From assembly GCF_003853705.1 (NCBI RefSeq), contig NZ_QTQI01000024.1, positions 62,001 through 126,000 of the forward strand: a stretch of DNA of 64,000 nt, read 5' to 3'. Positions within the stretch are counted from its first letter, which is position 1. Every line of letters starts with the position of its first letter. A program made the translations under genes and the position numbers. Shown in pieces: positions 29,938-37,602 of this stretch. The notes under the pieces are model-generated. The model made no database searches. It saw only the letters and a list, made by a program, of their open reading frames with translations, and had not been told where the DNA came from. Source of the DNA: Burkholderia sp. Bp8992. Its GTDB lineage: Bacteria; Pseudomonadota; Gammaproteobacteria; Burkholderiales; Burkholderiaceae.

Positions 29938-30858
29938 TCAATGCGCTGCACCGAACAGTCGAATCACGACGCCGCGCAGCCACCGGTTGCCGGCCTCATG
30001 GTGATAGCGCGCATGCCAATGCTGCCGTACCGCGAAACCTTCGACCGGAATCGGGCATGCATGAACCGCCAGATCGCCGGCATGAGCCAGCGTCTCGCCG
30101 ATGTGCCGCGGTAGCGTCGTGATCAGGTCGGTCGTCTGGACGATCGCCCCCAAACCCAGGAAACCCGGCAACTCCAGCACGATGTCCCGCTCGATGCCCG
30201 CCTGCCGCAACGCCTGTTCGAGGAGTTGCGCCCCCGTCCCCCCCGTGATGGCGACATGTCCTTCGGAACGATACTGCTTTGCCCCGAGACGACTACGGAT
30301 CCTCGGGTGATGCCGGTTCGCCAGACAGACCCAGTCCTGGTCGTACAGCTTCTGCTGATAAATGCCGCCGCCCAGCCATGGCACATAGCCGATCGCGAGA
30401 TCGGCTTCGCCGGATTCGAGCGCGCGTTCCGTATTGCCGTCGATCCGTGCGGCTTCCAGCCGGACACCGGGCGCCTGCGCCCGGACATGGGCCAACAGCC
30501 GCGGCAGCAGCGTGATGTGGCTCGCATCGGTCATGCAGATGCGAAAGCGCCGCTGCGCCGTCGCAGGATCGAACGCGATCTCCCACGCGGTGAAGCGCCG
30601 CAGAGACTCGAGAATTTCCCGGCAGGGCCCGATCAGCGCGTCGGCCTGCGGCGTCGGCGCCATGCCGCCGGGTGTCCGGACGAAGAGCGGATCGTGCAGG
30701 TATTCCCGCAGGTGCCCGAGCCAGATACTGACCGTCGGCTGGCTCTGGCCCAGTTGCTCGGCCACGCGCGTGACGCTGCGCACGTCGTACAGGAGATCGA
30801 AAAGCTGAAGCAGCTTGAGGTCAGGCAGGTCGGCGGGCATCGTCACGTTATTGTCCAT
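29938..30858 (-). CDS. LysR family transcriptional regulator (NahR/NodD-like subgroup)
   Basis: 306-residue regulator. Start at 30858 (MDNNVTMPADLPDLKLLQ). The helix-turn-helix spans about 16-70 (LLQLFDLLYDVRSVTRVAEQL, GQSQPTVSIWLGHLREYLHDPLFVR); the DLKLLQLFDLLY start and DPLFVRTPGGMAPTPQA are typical of the NahR/NodD/DntR branch that controls catabolic operons. It is divergent from the five-gene operon starting at 30940, with only 81 bp between them, and is the likely activator. A perfect palindrome lies directly before its start (30861-30874). Confidence 0.94.
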   Translation of the reverse strand: MDNNVTMPADLPDLKLLQLFDLLYDVRSVTRVAEQLGQSQPTVSIWLGHLREYLHDPLFVRTPGGMAPTPQADALIGPCREILESLRRFTAWEIAFDPATAQRRFRICMTDASHITLLPRLLAHVRAQAPGVRLEAARIDGNTERALESGEADLAIGYVPWLGGGIYQQKLYDQDWVCLANRHHPRIRSRLGAKQYRSEGHVAITGGTGAQLLEQALRQAGIERDIVLELPGFLGLGAIVQTTDLITTLPRHIGETLAHAGDLAVHACPIPVEGFAVRQHWHARYHHEAGNRWLRGVVIRLFGAAH

Positions 30859-30860
30859 GG

Positions 30861-30874
30861 CAATGACGTCATTG
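30861..30874. promoter_or_regulatory. Perfect 14-bp palindrome in the lysR/panE-like divergent promoter
   Basis: CAATGACGTCATTG reads the same on both strands. It begins 3 bases before the lysR start codon and lies 66 bp before the TTG start of the divergent operon, followed by an AT-rich stretch (ATTGTATCCATTGTATTGTGAA). The location fits LysR autorepression or activation; binding is inferred. Confidence 0.5.
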
Positions 30875-30939
30875 TATCCATTGTATTGTGAATATGAACG
30901 ACGACTCCTATCGTGAAGCCAACCATCGAGGAGACACCG

Positions 30940-31890
30940 TTGAAAATTGCAATTCTGGGCGCTGGCGCACTGGGCTGTGCGATCGGCGCCGCCCTCACCC
31001 AAGGCGGCCATGAGACCTGGCTGATCGGCCGCTCGCCCGCGCACGTCGACGCGATGAACCGCGACGGCCTGCGCGTCGACGACGCGGGCGGCACCCGCCA
31101 GGTACGCGTGCACGCGACGACGCAGGCAGCCGAAGTCGGCACGGCCGACGTGGTCGTGGTGCTGGTCAAGTCGTTCCACACCGACGCTGCGATCCGCGGC
31201 GCCCTGTCGCTGGTCGGGCCCGATACCGTCGTGCTGTCGCTGCAGAACGGCCTCGGCCACGAGGACATCCTCAGCGACGCCGTCGGCCGCGAGCGCGTCC
31301 TCGCCGGCAAGACTTACGTCGGCGGCGTGCTGCGCGGCGCGGGCCATATCGAATCGGGCGTGATCGGCAAATACACCTATATCGGCGAACTCGACGGCCG
31401 CATCACGCCGCGTGTGCAGGCGATCGCGGACGCGTTCAATACGGCCGGCCTCGCGACGACGATCAGCGACAACATCGTCGGCACCATGTGGGACAAGCTG
31501 CTGGTGAATGTCGCGACCGGCGCGCTGACGGGCCTGACCGGCCTCACCTACGGGCAGCTTTACGACGAGCCGCTGCTGAAGGCGACGGCGCTCGCCGCGG
31601 TCGCCGAAGCGATCGCGGCGGCGCAAGCGGCCGGCGTCAAGCTGTCGATGACCGATCCCGAACAGGCATGGACGCTCGCCGCGGAGGGCCTGCCCGCCAC
31701 CTTCAAGACCTCGATGCTGCAGAGCCTCGAGAAGGGCTCGATCACCGAGATCGACTTCATCAACGGTTCGGTCGTGCGTGCCGGACAGCGCTACGGCGTG
31801 CCGACGCCGGTCAACGCCACGCTCGTCGCCTGCGTCAAGGGGCTGGAGCGCGCGATGGCCGATCGCCAACGCGAGGAGGCTGCCGCATGA
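30940..31890 (+). CDS. Ketopantoate reductase family NAD(P)H-dependent reductase (PanE/ApbA-like)
   Basis: 316-residue cytoplasmic oxidoreductase reducing a 2-keto acid to a 2-hydroxy acid (or the reverse). The Rossmann motif LGAGALGCAIG lies at the N-terminus; VVLVKSF, LSLQNGLGHED, GTMWDKLLVNVATGALTGL and TSMLQSLEKGSITEIDFINGSVV (in part) are standard PanE features, with the catalytic Lys in WDKLLVN. The TTG at 30940 is preferred because GAGGAG lies 7 bases before it and it places the Rossmann motif at residue 4; a GTG at 30913 would add 9 residues. The catabolic neighbours make pantothenate synthesis unlikely. Confidence 0.85.
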   Translation: MKIAILGAGALGCAIGAALTQGGHETWLIGRSPAHVDAMNRDGLRVDDAGGTRQVRVHATTQAAEVGTADVVVVLVKSFHTDAAIRGALSLVGPDTVVLSLQNGLGHEDILSDAVGRERVLAGKTYVGGVLRGAGHIESGVIGKYTYIGELDGRITPRVQAIADAFNTAGLATTISDNIVGTMWDKLLVNVATGALTGLTGLTYGQLYDEPLLKATALAAVAEAIAAAQAAGVKLSMTDPEQAWTLAAEGLPATFKTSMLQSLEKGSITEIDFINGSVVRAGQRYGVPTPVNATLVACVKGLERAMADRQREEAAA

Positions 31891-32279
31891 GCGCCACGAA
31901 AGCCTATCTGGAACACGTCGCGATCTGGGTGAAGGATATCCACTGGCACATCCGCTTCTTCGAGGACGTGCTCGGCATGCCCCTGCGCGAAGTGGACGGC
32001 ACGCTCGACGCGCCGCGGCAGTACTGGACGCTCGGCGGCCTGCAGTTCATCCACGCGCCGGAACACGAAGGCCCGGAAGGCCGGCTCGCCCATCTCGGCG
32101 TGATGTGCGAAGACCTGGAGGCCGCGCTGGCTGCGGCACAACGATTCGGCGTGACGGAGATGCCGCAGGGGCGGAACTGGATTCGCCTGCCCGACGGGCT
32201 TGCCGTCGAACTGATCCAGGCCAGACCGGCTTCCTGCGTTGCGCAGGCGCTGGCCATCAATCCGCGCGCGGAGGCGTGA
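31887..32279 (+). CDS. VOC (glyoxalase/dioxygenase fold) family protein
   Basis: 130-residue protein with two beta-alpha-beta-beta-beta modules. The start overlaps the upstream stop (ATGA). Candidate metal ligands are H10 (LEHVAIWV), H68 or nearby (RLAHLGVMC) and E in LAVELIQ, the normal spacing of VOC metal sites. Members act as glyoxalases, epimerases, extradiol dioxygenases or resistance proteins. In this operon an isomerase or lyase role on a CoA-linked or hydroxy-acid intermediate is possible but unproven. Confidence 0.82.
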   Translation: MSATKAYLEHVAIWVKDIHWHIRFFEDVLGMPLREVDGTLDAPRQYWTLGGLQFIHAPEHEGPEGRLAHLGVMCEDLEAALAAAQRFGVTEMPQGRNWIRLPDGLAVELIQARPASCVAQALAINPRAEA

Positions 32280-32281
32280 AC

Positions 32282-32740
32282 ATGACGATCGTCGAAAAAT
32301 ACTGGGACGACGCCCGCGAGGGCGACGTATGCACGAGCCCGAGCTACATCGTGACCAAGGCGCGCATTCTCGCGTATGCCGATCTCACCGGCGACCATAC
32401 GCCCGTCCACGTGGACGAGGAATACGCGAACGCGAGCCATTTCGGCTGCCTCGTCGCGCACGGGCTGTTCGGCCTGTCCATCGCCGACGGCCTGAAGACG
32501 CAGAGCGACTACCGCTTCCTGCCCGGCATGTCGCTCGGCTGGACGTGGGACTTCGCACTGCCGATCAAGGTCGACGACGTGCTTCACGTCAAGTTCCGCG
32601 TCGGCTCGATGCGCGCCAGCAAGAGTCGCCCGGGTTGGGGCATCGTGGTGCTGCCGTCGGAGCTGATCAATCAGGACGGCCAGGTCGTTCAACACGGCGA
32701 ACATCGCCTGATGGTGCCGCGGCGCCCGGAGGCCCTGTAA
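32282..32740 (+). CDS. MaoC-like hydratase/dehydratase
   Basis: 152-residue single hot-dog-fold enzyme of the R-specific enoyl-CoA hydratase class. The hydratase-2 motif appears as YADLTGDHTPVHVD, with catalytic D38 and H43; the usual Asn of GDxNPxH is Thr. The protein would hydrate an enoyl-CoA or dehydrate a 3-hydroxyacyl-CoA. It starts 2 bp after the VOC gene stop and overlaps the CoA-transferase start by 1 base, so it is tightly coupled to CoA chemistry. Confidence 0.88.
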   Translation: MTIVEKYWDDAREGDVCTSPSYIVTKARILAYADLTGDHTPVHVDEEYANASHFGCLVAHGLFGLSIADGLKTQSDYRFLPGMSLGWTWDFALPIKVDDVLHVKFRVGSMRASKSRPGWGIVVLPSELINQDGQVVQHGEHRLMVPRRPEAL

Positions 32741-33960
32741 TGCAGGCTCGCCCACTCGAAGGCATTCGCGTCGTCGACTACAGCCATTTCCTTGCCGGTC
32801 CGTATGTCGGTCGCTGTCTCGCCGCGCTCGGCGCCGAAGTCATCAAGGTCGAGCGCCCCGGCTCCGGCGACGCCGGACGCCAGCACGCGACCGTGCTCGA
32901 CGACCAGCAAAGCGGCTACTTCCTCCAGCTCAACATGGGCAAGCGCGGCGTGAGCGTCAACATGAAGGACGCGCGCGGCAAGGCGTTCATGCAGCGCCTG
33001 TGCGACTCGGCCGACGTGTTCATCGAGAACTATCGGCCGGGCGCGCTGGACAAGCTCGGGCTCGGCTATGCCGAATTGTCGGCACGCAATCCGGGCCTCG
33101 TCTACTGTTCGATTTCGGCGTACGGACACACCGGTCCCGATGCGCATCGCGCGGGCTTCGGGCTGATCGCGGAAGCCAAGAGCGGCATCATGCAGATGGT
33201 GGGCACGCCGGGCGAGCGGCCGCCGCTGCTGCGCATCTCGCTCGGCGACATGTACACCGGCATTCATGCGGTCGCGGCCATCAATGCCGCGCTGCTGGGG
33301 CGCGTGAAGAGCGGCCGCGGGCAACACGTCGACATGGCGCTGTACGACACGCTGGTATCGATGCACGAATACGCGGTGCAGTGCTACACGCTGCAGGGCG
33401 TGCTGCCCGAGCAGACCGGGCACGACATGCCGACCTCGACGCTCTACGGCGTATTCCGTGCCGCGGACGGCGATCTCGTGATCGCCGCGCAGGTCGACGA
33501 CGCGTGGAAGCGCTTCGCCGGACTGATCGCGGCGCACGGCGGCCCGGCTGGCTTCGGCACCGACACGCGGTTTCACGACAGCACCGGACGCAACGCGCAC
33601 CGTGCGGAGATCCTGTCGGTCGTCGAGCCGTGGGTGGCCGCGCGTTCCGTCGCGTCGGTACTGGATCTGCTGGACGGGATCGACGTTCCCTGCGCGAAGG
33701 TGCAGCGCATCGACGAGGTATTGAACGATCCGCAGATCCAGGCCAGAGGCATGGTCGTCGAGCAACACCATCCGCGCTACGGGACACTGCGCCTGCCCAA
33801 TCTGCCGTTCCGGTTTTCCGATTGCGATACGACGATTCGCGACGTCGCGCCCGATCTCGGGCAGCACAACGCGGAAATCGCGCGCTCCCTCGGGTTCGAT
33901 TCGGCCGAAATCGATGCGATGCAGGCCGATGGCGTCCTCTATTCGAAGGAGAACCAATGA
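32740..33960 (+). CDS. Family III CoA-transferase (CaiB/BaiF type)
   Basis: 406-residue cytoplasmic CoA-transferase that moves CoA from an acyl-CoA donor to a carboxylic acid by a classical Asp-anhydride mechanism. N-terminal LEGIRVVDYSHFLAGPYVGRCLAALGAEVIKVE (in part) and the catalytic aspartate D170 in LRISLGDMYTG are intact, as are QHVDMALYD and VPCAKVQRIDEVLNDPQ. It activates the pathway acid so that the MaoC protein can act on it. It overlaps the upstream gene by 1 base (TAATG) and the next gene by 4. Confidence 0.94.
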   Translation: MQARPLEGIRVVDYSHFLAGPYVGRCLAALGAEVIKVERPGSGDAGRQHATVLDDQQSGYFLQLNMGKRGVSVNMKDARGKAFMQRLCDSADVFIENYRPGALDKLGLGYAELSARNPGLVYCSISAYGHTGPDAHRAGFGLIAEAKSGIMQMVGTPGERPPLLRISLGDMYTGIHAVAAINAALLGRVKSGRGQHVDMALYDTLVSMHEYAVQCYTLQGVLPEQTGHDMPTSTLYGVFRAADGDLVIAAQVDDAWKRFAGLIAAHGGPAGFGTDTRFHDSTGRNAHRAEILSVVEPWVAARSVASVLDLLDGIDVPCAKVQRIDEVLNDPQIQARGMVVEQHHPRYGTLRLPNLPFRFSDCDTTIRDVAPDLGQHNAEIARSLGFDSAEIDAMQADGVLYSKENQ

Positions 33961-34793
33961 TGACCGACCAATACGCGGTGATCGGCAATCCGATCGGGCA
34001 CACGAAATCCCCCCTGATTCACGGCCTCTTCGCACAAGCAACGCGGCAGGACATCGTCTATACGGCCATCGAGGGCCCCGTCGAGCCGGCGGGCGCCTTT
34101 GCTGCCGCGGTTCGTGCGTTTTTCGACGGCGGCGGCAAGGGCATCAACGTCACCGCGCCGTTCAAGCTCGACGCGTTCGCGATGTCGGACGAACGCAGCG
34201 AGCGCGCGCAGCTCGCGGGCGCGGCCAATGCGCTGAAGTTCGACGGCGGCCGCATCCTGGCGGACAACTTCGACGGAATCGGACTGGTTCGCGATATCGA
34301 AGCGAACCTCCATCTGCCGATGGCCGGCAAGCGCGTACTGGTGCTCGGTGCAGGCGGCGCCGCACGCGGCGCGCTGTTGCCGTTCCTCGAAGCCGGACCG
34401 GCCGAACTCGTCATCGCGAATCGCGACGTCGACAAGGCGCGTGCACTCGCCGCGCAGGTCGCCGGACGCGGTTCGCTCGTTGCCACCGGCTATGCAGACC
34501 TCGCGCGGATGGGGCGTTTCGACCTGGTCGTCAACGCGACGTCGGCCAGCCTGACCGGCGACCTGCCGCCGGTCCCGCCGAGCGTCTTCAGTCCGGCCGG
34601 CACGGCCTATGAACTTGCATACGGCAAGCGCCTCACGCCGTTTCTCCGGCTCGCGAAAAACGCGGGGGTGCACGGGATCGCGGACGGCGTCGGCATGCTG
34701 GTCGAGCAGGCGGCTGAAGCGTTCGCGTGGTGGCGCGGCATACGCCCCGAGACCAGCTCGGTGATCGACCGGCTGGCCGTGCCGTTCGATTGA
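33957..34793 (+). CDS. Shikimate dehydrogenase-like NAD(P) oxidoreductase (AroE paralogue)
   Basis: 278-residue AroE-family protein, last gene of the operon. It keeps GNPIGHTKSP (10-19), the catalytic lysine K70 in NVTAPFK, the nucleotide loop GAGGAARG (131-138) and DGVGMLVEQA. Several signature positions differ from biosynthetic AroE: HSKSP is HTKSP, GAVNTL is GAANALK, and the NTDG substrate loop is DNFDG (T to F at 105). These changes suggest it acts on something other than shikimate in the aromatic pathway, for example a quinate-like or other polyol acid. Starts with two ATGs at 33957 and 33960. Confidence 0.85.
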   Translation: MMTDQYAVIGNPIGHTKSPLIHGLFAQATRQDIVYTAIEGPVEPAGAFAAAVRAFFDGGGKGINVTAPFKLDAFAMSDERSERAQLAGAANALKFDGGRILADNFDGIGLVRDIEANLHLPMAGKRVLVLGAGGAARGALLPFLEAGPAELVIANRDVDKARALAAQVAGRGSLVATGYADLARMGRFDLVVNATSASLTGDLPPVPPSVFSPAGTAYELAYGKRLTPFLRLAKNAGVHGIADGVGMLVEQAAEAFAWWRGIRPETSSVIDRLAVPFD

Positions 34794-35122
34794 ACATGCG
34801 GTGGGGTGCCGTGTCGTGCGCAGGTACCCTGCCGCAGCAACTGCTACCGTCGCCCCGATGATGTGGCAGTACCTGAGCCTTGTTTGACAAGGCTCGGCAC
34901 ATGAATCTTCGCCAGGACCGATGCTCGCCCTCCTTCGGGCACCATTAGCGACCCTAATCAAGCAGTCGCACATTGCAAAGCGGACACAGGCGAATCGCGC
35001 GAACAGGCGCGAAGCACCTCCTAATGCCTACGCACAAGTAGGGTGCTTACCCATCCGGACCATTCGGCGCCCATGACACAATTCCGGCAACGCACCTTCC
35101 GGTAAGCGATTGCGCCACCGTC
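34794..35122. other. 329-bp gap with a stem-loop after the aroE-like gene
   Basis: No gene is visible. A stem-loop GAGCCTTG-TTTGA-CAAGGCTC at 34875-34895 (8-bp perfect stem) lies about 82 bp past the aroE-like stop and may end the operon. The rest probably carries the promoter of the DUF2946 gene; no clear boxes found. Confidence 0.4.
34875..34895 (+). terminator. Candidate stem-loop terminator
   Basis: Perfect 8-bp stem with a 5-base loop (GAGCCTTG / CAAGGCTC) downstream of the five-gene operon. There is no T-run after it, so efficiency as an intrinsic terminator is doubtful. Confidence 0.4.
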
Positions 35123-35503
35123 ATGTCCGCTCTATTCCGCAGGAAGATGGGCAGCATCCTGGGATTGCTTGCAATCCTGATGGCGACGCTCGCGCCAACG
35201 GTATCGCAGAGCCTTTCGTCCGAACGCCAGTTCGACGCGGTATCCGGGGCGCTCTGTACCGCGCGCAACGGCGCGGACAATACCACTCCCGACCACTCGC
35301 CGCTACCTGGGGATGCGGCCCACTGGCAGGCATGCGCATATTGCGGGCTGCTTGCCGACATACCCGCGTTGCTGGGCGGGGTCACGGGATTCGTGCCGAT
35401 CGATTCGGCCGCTCATCGCGCTTCGGCTACCCCGTTTCAAACGCTCCACGGCACGTTCCACTTCGCTGCGGCACAGCCGCGTGCGCCTCCATTTCCATCC
35501 TGA
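35123..35503 (+). CDS. DUF2946 family protein (copper-cluster associated)
   Basis: 126-residue exported or membrane-anchored small protein. It starts with a signal-like hydrophobic segment (residues 12-27) and carries the family core HWQACAYCGLLADIP with its CxYC cysteine pair, followed by a proline-rich tail ending PPFPS. DUF2946 genes commonly sit next to copper resistance or TonB-receptor genes, as here (copC two genes on). A metal-binding role is likely but unproven. Confidence 0.8.
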   Translation: MSALFRRKMGSILGLLAILMATLAPTVSQSLSSERQFDAVSGALCTARNGADNTTPDHSPLPGDAAHWQACAYCGLLADIPALLGGVTGFVPIDSAAHRASATPFQTLHGTFHFAAAQPRAPPFPS

Positions 35504-35608
35504 TCGAGTCAGCCCGACGACGATGCAGATGCCTTTGCATCGCCGTGTCCTTGCGCGTCGTCTTACAGGCTCGCGAGCACGTTTCGCGCCTCACACAAGG
35601 ATCGAATC

Positions 35609-36541
35609 ATGCGCACCATTCCTCCACGCGGCGGTATGCCGATGTTTGCGGCCGTCATCGCGCCGGCTACGCTTGCACTCCCGCTTCTGTTCCCCTCACC
35701 CGTTTCAGCGCACGCTATCGCCGGTAACCGGGTTTTCCCGGCGACGATGGCGGTCGACGACCCTGGTGTCGGCGACGAACTCAATCTGGAATTCGGCCAC
35801 GTCAAATCGCTGACCGACGATGGCGACCAGCAGAACACCAATACGACATCGCTCGAATGGGACAAGCTGATCACGCCCAGTTTCGCCCTTTCAGTCGTCG
35901 GAACCTACGTCAACATCAACGCGCCGAACGACGGATCGGCCCGCGGCTTCGACAATTTCGCCATCGGCGTCAAATACCGCTTTTACGTGAACGAACGGCA
36001 CGAGTTCATGGCCTCCGTTGGCGCGGTCGCGGAACTGGGCGGCACCGGAGCAAGCGCGATCGCCGATCCACACTCGGCGATCACGCCAACGCTTTATGTC
36101 GGCAAGGGATTCGGCGATTTGCCGGATAGCCTGAAGTATCTGAAGCCGCTCGCGATCACCGGCACCCTCGGTCCGCGCCTGACGTTGAACAGCGCCGACC
36201 CGGATGCGTTTAGCTGGGGCGTCACCGTGCAATACAGCCTTCCGTACCTGCAGAATGTCGTACAGGATGTGGGACTCAAGGCGCCGTTCAATAACTTGAT
36301 CCCGGTCGTCGAGTTCCCGATGAGTACCTGTACCGGCGGTCCGTGTGCGGGACACACGACGGGCAGCATCAATCCCGGCCTGCTCTGGCTCAACCGATGG
36401 GGCCAGTTTGGCGCCGAAGCGGTCATTCCAGTCAACCATGCAAGCGGAAAGAGCGTAGGTGTCCTGTTTCAGGCGCACCTGTTTCTGGACGACGTCATGC
36501 CCCGCTCGCTCGGTAAGCCATTTTTCGGGAAAGGGGAATAG
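35609..36541 (+). CDS. Outer-membrane beta-barrel protein in copper cluster
   Basis: 310-residue exported protein with a signal peptide ending VSA-HAIAGNRVF. The mature part is rich in alternating amphipathic strands (ALSVVGTYVNINA, NFAIGVKYRFYVN, FMASVGAVAELGG, AITPTLYVGKGFG, GVLFQAHLFLD), typical of an outer-membrane barrel of the phenol-degradation MetA-like/transporter class. It has a CTGGPC cysteine pair in a loop (about 232-237). The stop is 2 bp before copC, so it is in the same transcript, perhaps handling periplasmic metal export or uptake. Confidence 0.75.
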   Translation: MRTIPPRGGMPMFAAVIAPATLALPLLFPSPVSAHAIAGNRVFPATMAVDDPGVGDELNLEFGHVKSLTDDGDQQNTNTTSLEWDKLITPSFALSVVGTYVNINAPNDGSARGFDNFAIGVKYRFYVNERHEFMASVGAVAELGGTGASAIADPHSAITPTLYVGKGFGDLPDSLKYLKPLAITGTLGPRLTLNSADPDAFSWGVTVQYSLPYLQNVVQDVGLKAPFNNLIPVVEFPMSTCTGGPCAGHTTGSINPGLLWLNRWGQFGAEAVIPVNHASGKSVGVLFQAHLFLDDVMPRSLGKPFFGKGE

Positions 36542-36543
36542 TC

Positions 36544-36918
36544 ATGCCGGTATTTAAACGAGATCGTCCCGGTTTGCGCTCAGCCGCCATCGCGACAGGC
36601 ATCTTGCTCGCGTCGACGGCATTCGCTCACGTGTTTCCGCAAAAGCAGTCACCGTCGGCGGGCGCCGAAGTCGTGGCACCGACAAGGGTGGCGATCGAGT
36701 TCGACGGACCGCTTGAACCTGCGTTCAGCTCGTTGAACGTCAGCAATGCAAATGGTCAGCAGGTGAATACCGCGAAGGCGGAGGTCGATCCGAACAACAC
36801 GAAGTCAATGCATGTTTCGCTGCCGACGTTGCCGCCCGACACGTACACGGTGCATTGGGTCGCGGTCGCGTCGGACGGACATCGCACGCACGGCGACTAT
36901 TCGTTCAAAGTGAAGTAA
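36544..36918 (+). CDS. copC: Periplasmic copper-binding protein CopC
   Basis: 124-residue periplasmic copper chaperone. A signal peptide ends TAFA-HVFPQKQSP, so the mature N-terminal histidine, the Cu(II) ligand of CopC, is preserved. The beta-barrel marks IEFDGPLEP and YTVHWVAVASDGHRTHGDYSF (in part) contain the conserved second-site histidines. CopC normally passes copper to the membrane protein CopD; here copD follows directly (TAATG overlap) but is broken. Confidence 0.92.
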   Translation: MPVFKRDRPGLRSAAIATGILLASTAFAHVFPQKQSPSAGAEVVAPTRVAIEFDGPLEPAFSSLNVSNANGQQVNTAKAEVDPNNTKSMHVSLPTLPPDTYTVHWVAVASDGHRTHGDYSFKVK

Positions 36919-37229
36919 TGAACGCGGCGACGGTGTTCTCATCGAGCGTGGTCACCGTCGTCGCCAACGTAGCAGCCGCGTGTGCAATCGGCGCTGTTTC
37001 TTGCTGGAAGATGCTTAGAAACTTTACTAAGATCATCAGGCTAGCCGGCCTCGACATCGAATCTTGCGGAGGTTTCCTTGAAAGCGAAAAGCAAGTTCAG
37101 CTTTTTTCCCGACCACCAAGCTCCGCAATCCGTTCGAGCCGCAGTCGCGGTCTACTGGCTTGTATTTTCAGTTTCCTTCCTGCGAATCGTTGCTGGAGTG
37201 GGCGTTCCGCCTTTCAACACGACGAATGA
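36918..37229 (+). pseudogene. copD: Truncated copD (N-terminal fragment)
   Basis: The frame begins MNAATVFSSSVVTVVANVAA at the copC TAATG junction, exactly where copD should start. The first 33 or so residues form a plausible first helix of CopD (AAACAIGAVSCWKML). After about 37015 homology is lost, base composition falls, and the frame runs to a stop at 37229 without further hydrophobic helices. Full-length CopD is about 300 residues. The fragment is best read as copD cut off by a deletion or insertion. Confidence 0.7.
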
Positions 37230-37512
37230 AAGGGAAGCGGCAATCACGTTGTTTGGGTTGCTTGCGGTATTTCTTGTATCTTACGCATTCACCATCACGC
37301 GCCTTTCAGCCGGAAAGCTCTGGGCAAGGAACCTTGCACTTTTCGTTACGGCACTCCTTGCCGCAGCTGCGCTCCATCATCTTTTTGCGGATGGACTATC
37401 CTCCGGGCAGAACAACGTCGTGGGCTTGATAAGCATCGCCATAGAAATTGTTGCGGGGTTATTTTTGCTGACCTCGGAAAGTACCGCGTGGTTCAAATCA
37501 AAGATCAGCTAA
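37078..37512 (+). CDS. Four-helix membrane protein in a lower-GC segment
   Basis: 144-residue predicted inner-membrane protein that I do not recognise. A TTG start at 37078 is supported by GGAGG 5 bases upstream. Hydrophobic helices at about 20-38, 53-75, 84-102 and 115-134. Base and codon use (TTT, AAA, TTG more common) is unlike the surrounding genes, suggesting recent acquisition. It overlaps the copD remnant, consistent with it arriving with the event that broke copD. Confidence 0.65.
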   Translation: MKAKSKFSFFPDHQAPQSVRAAVAVYWLVFSVSFLRIVAGVGVPPFNTTNEREAAITLFGLLAVFLVSYAFTITRLSAGKLWARNLALFVTALLAAAALHHLFADGLSSGQNNVVGLISIAIEIVAGLFLLTSESTAWFKSKIS

Positions 37513-37602
37513 ACCGACGTACCCGGCGCTCGCCCTTTTTGGGTGGGACCGTTATCGACCCGCTCCATGCTTATCGGTGTCGGTGTGCCTACGTAAAATG
37601 GA

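Noticed and set aside
33957-34793. Calling the AroE-like gene the biosynthetic aroE
   Set aside because: Signature residues in the shikimate-binding loops differ and it sits in a CoA-linked catabolic operon, so the paralogue call is safer.
37020-37512. Insertion sequence as the cause of the copD break
   Set aside because: No transposase frame or terminal inverted repeats are visible; only composition and truncation support acquisition.
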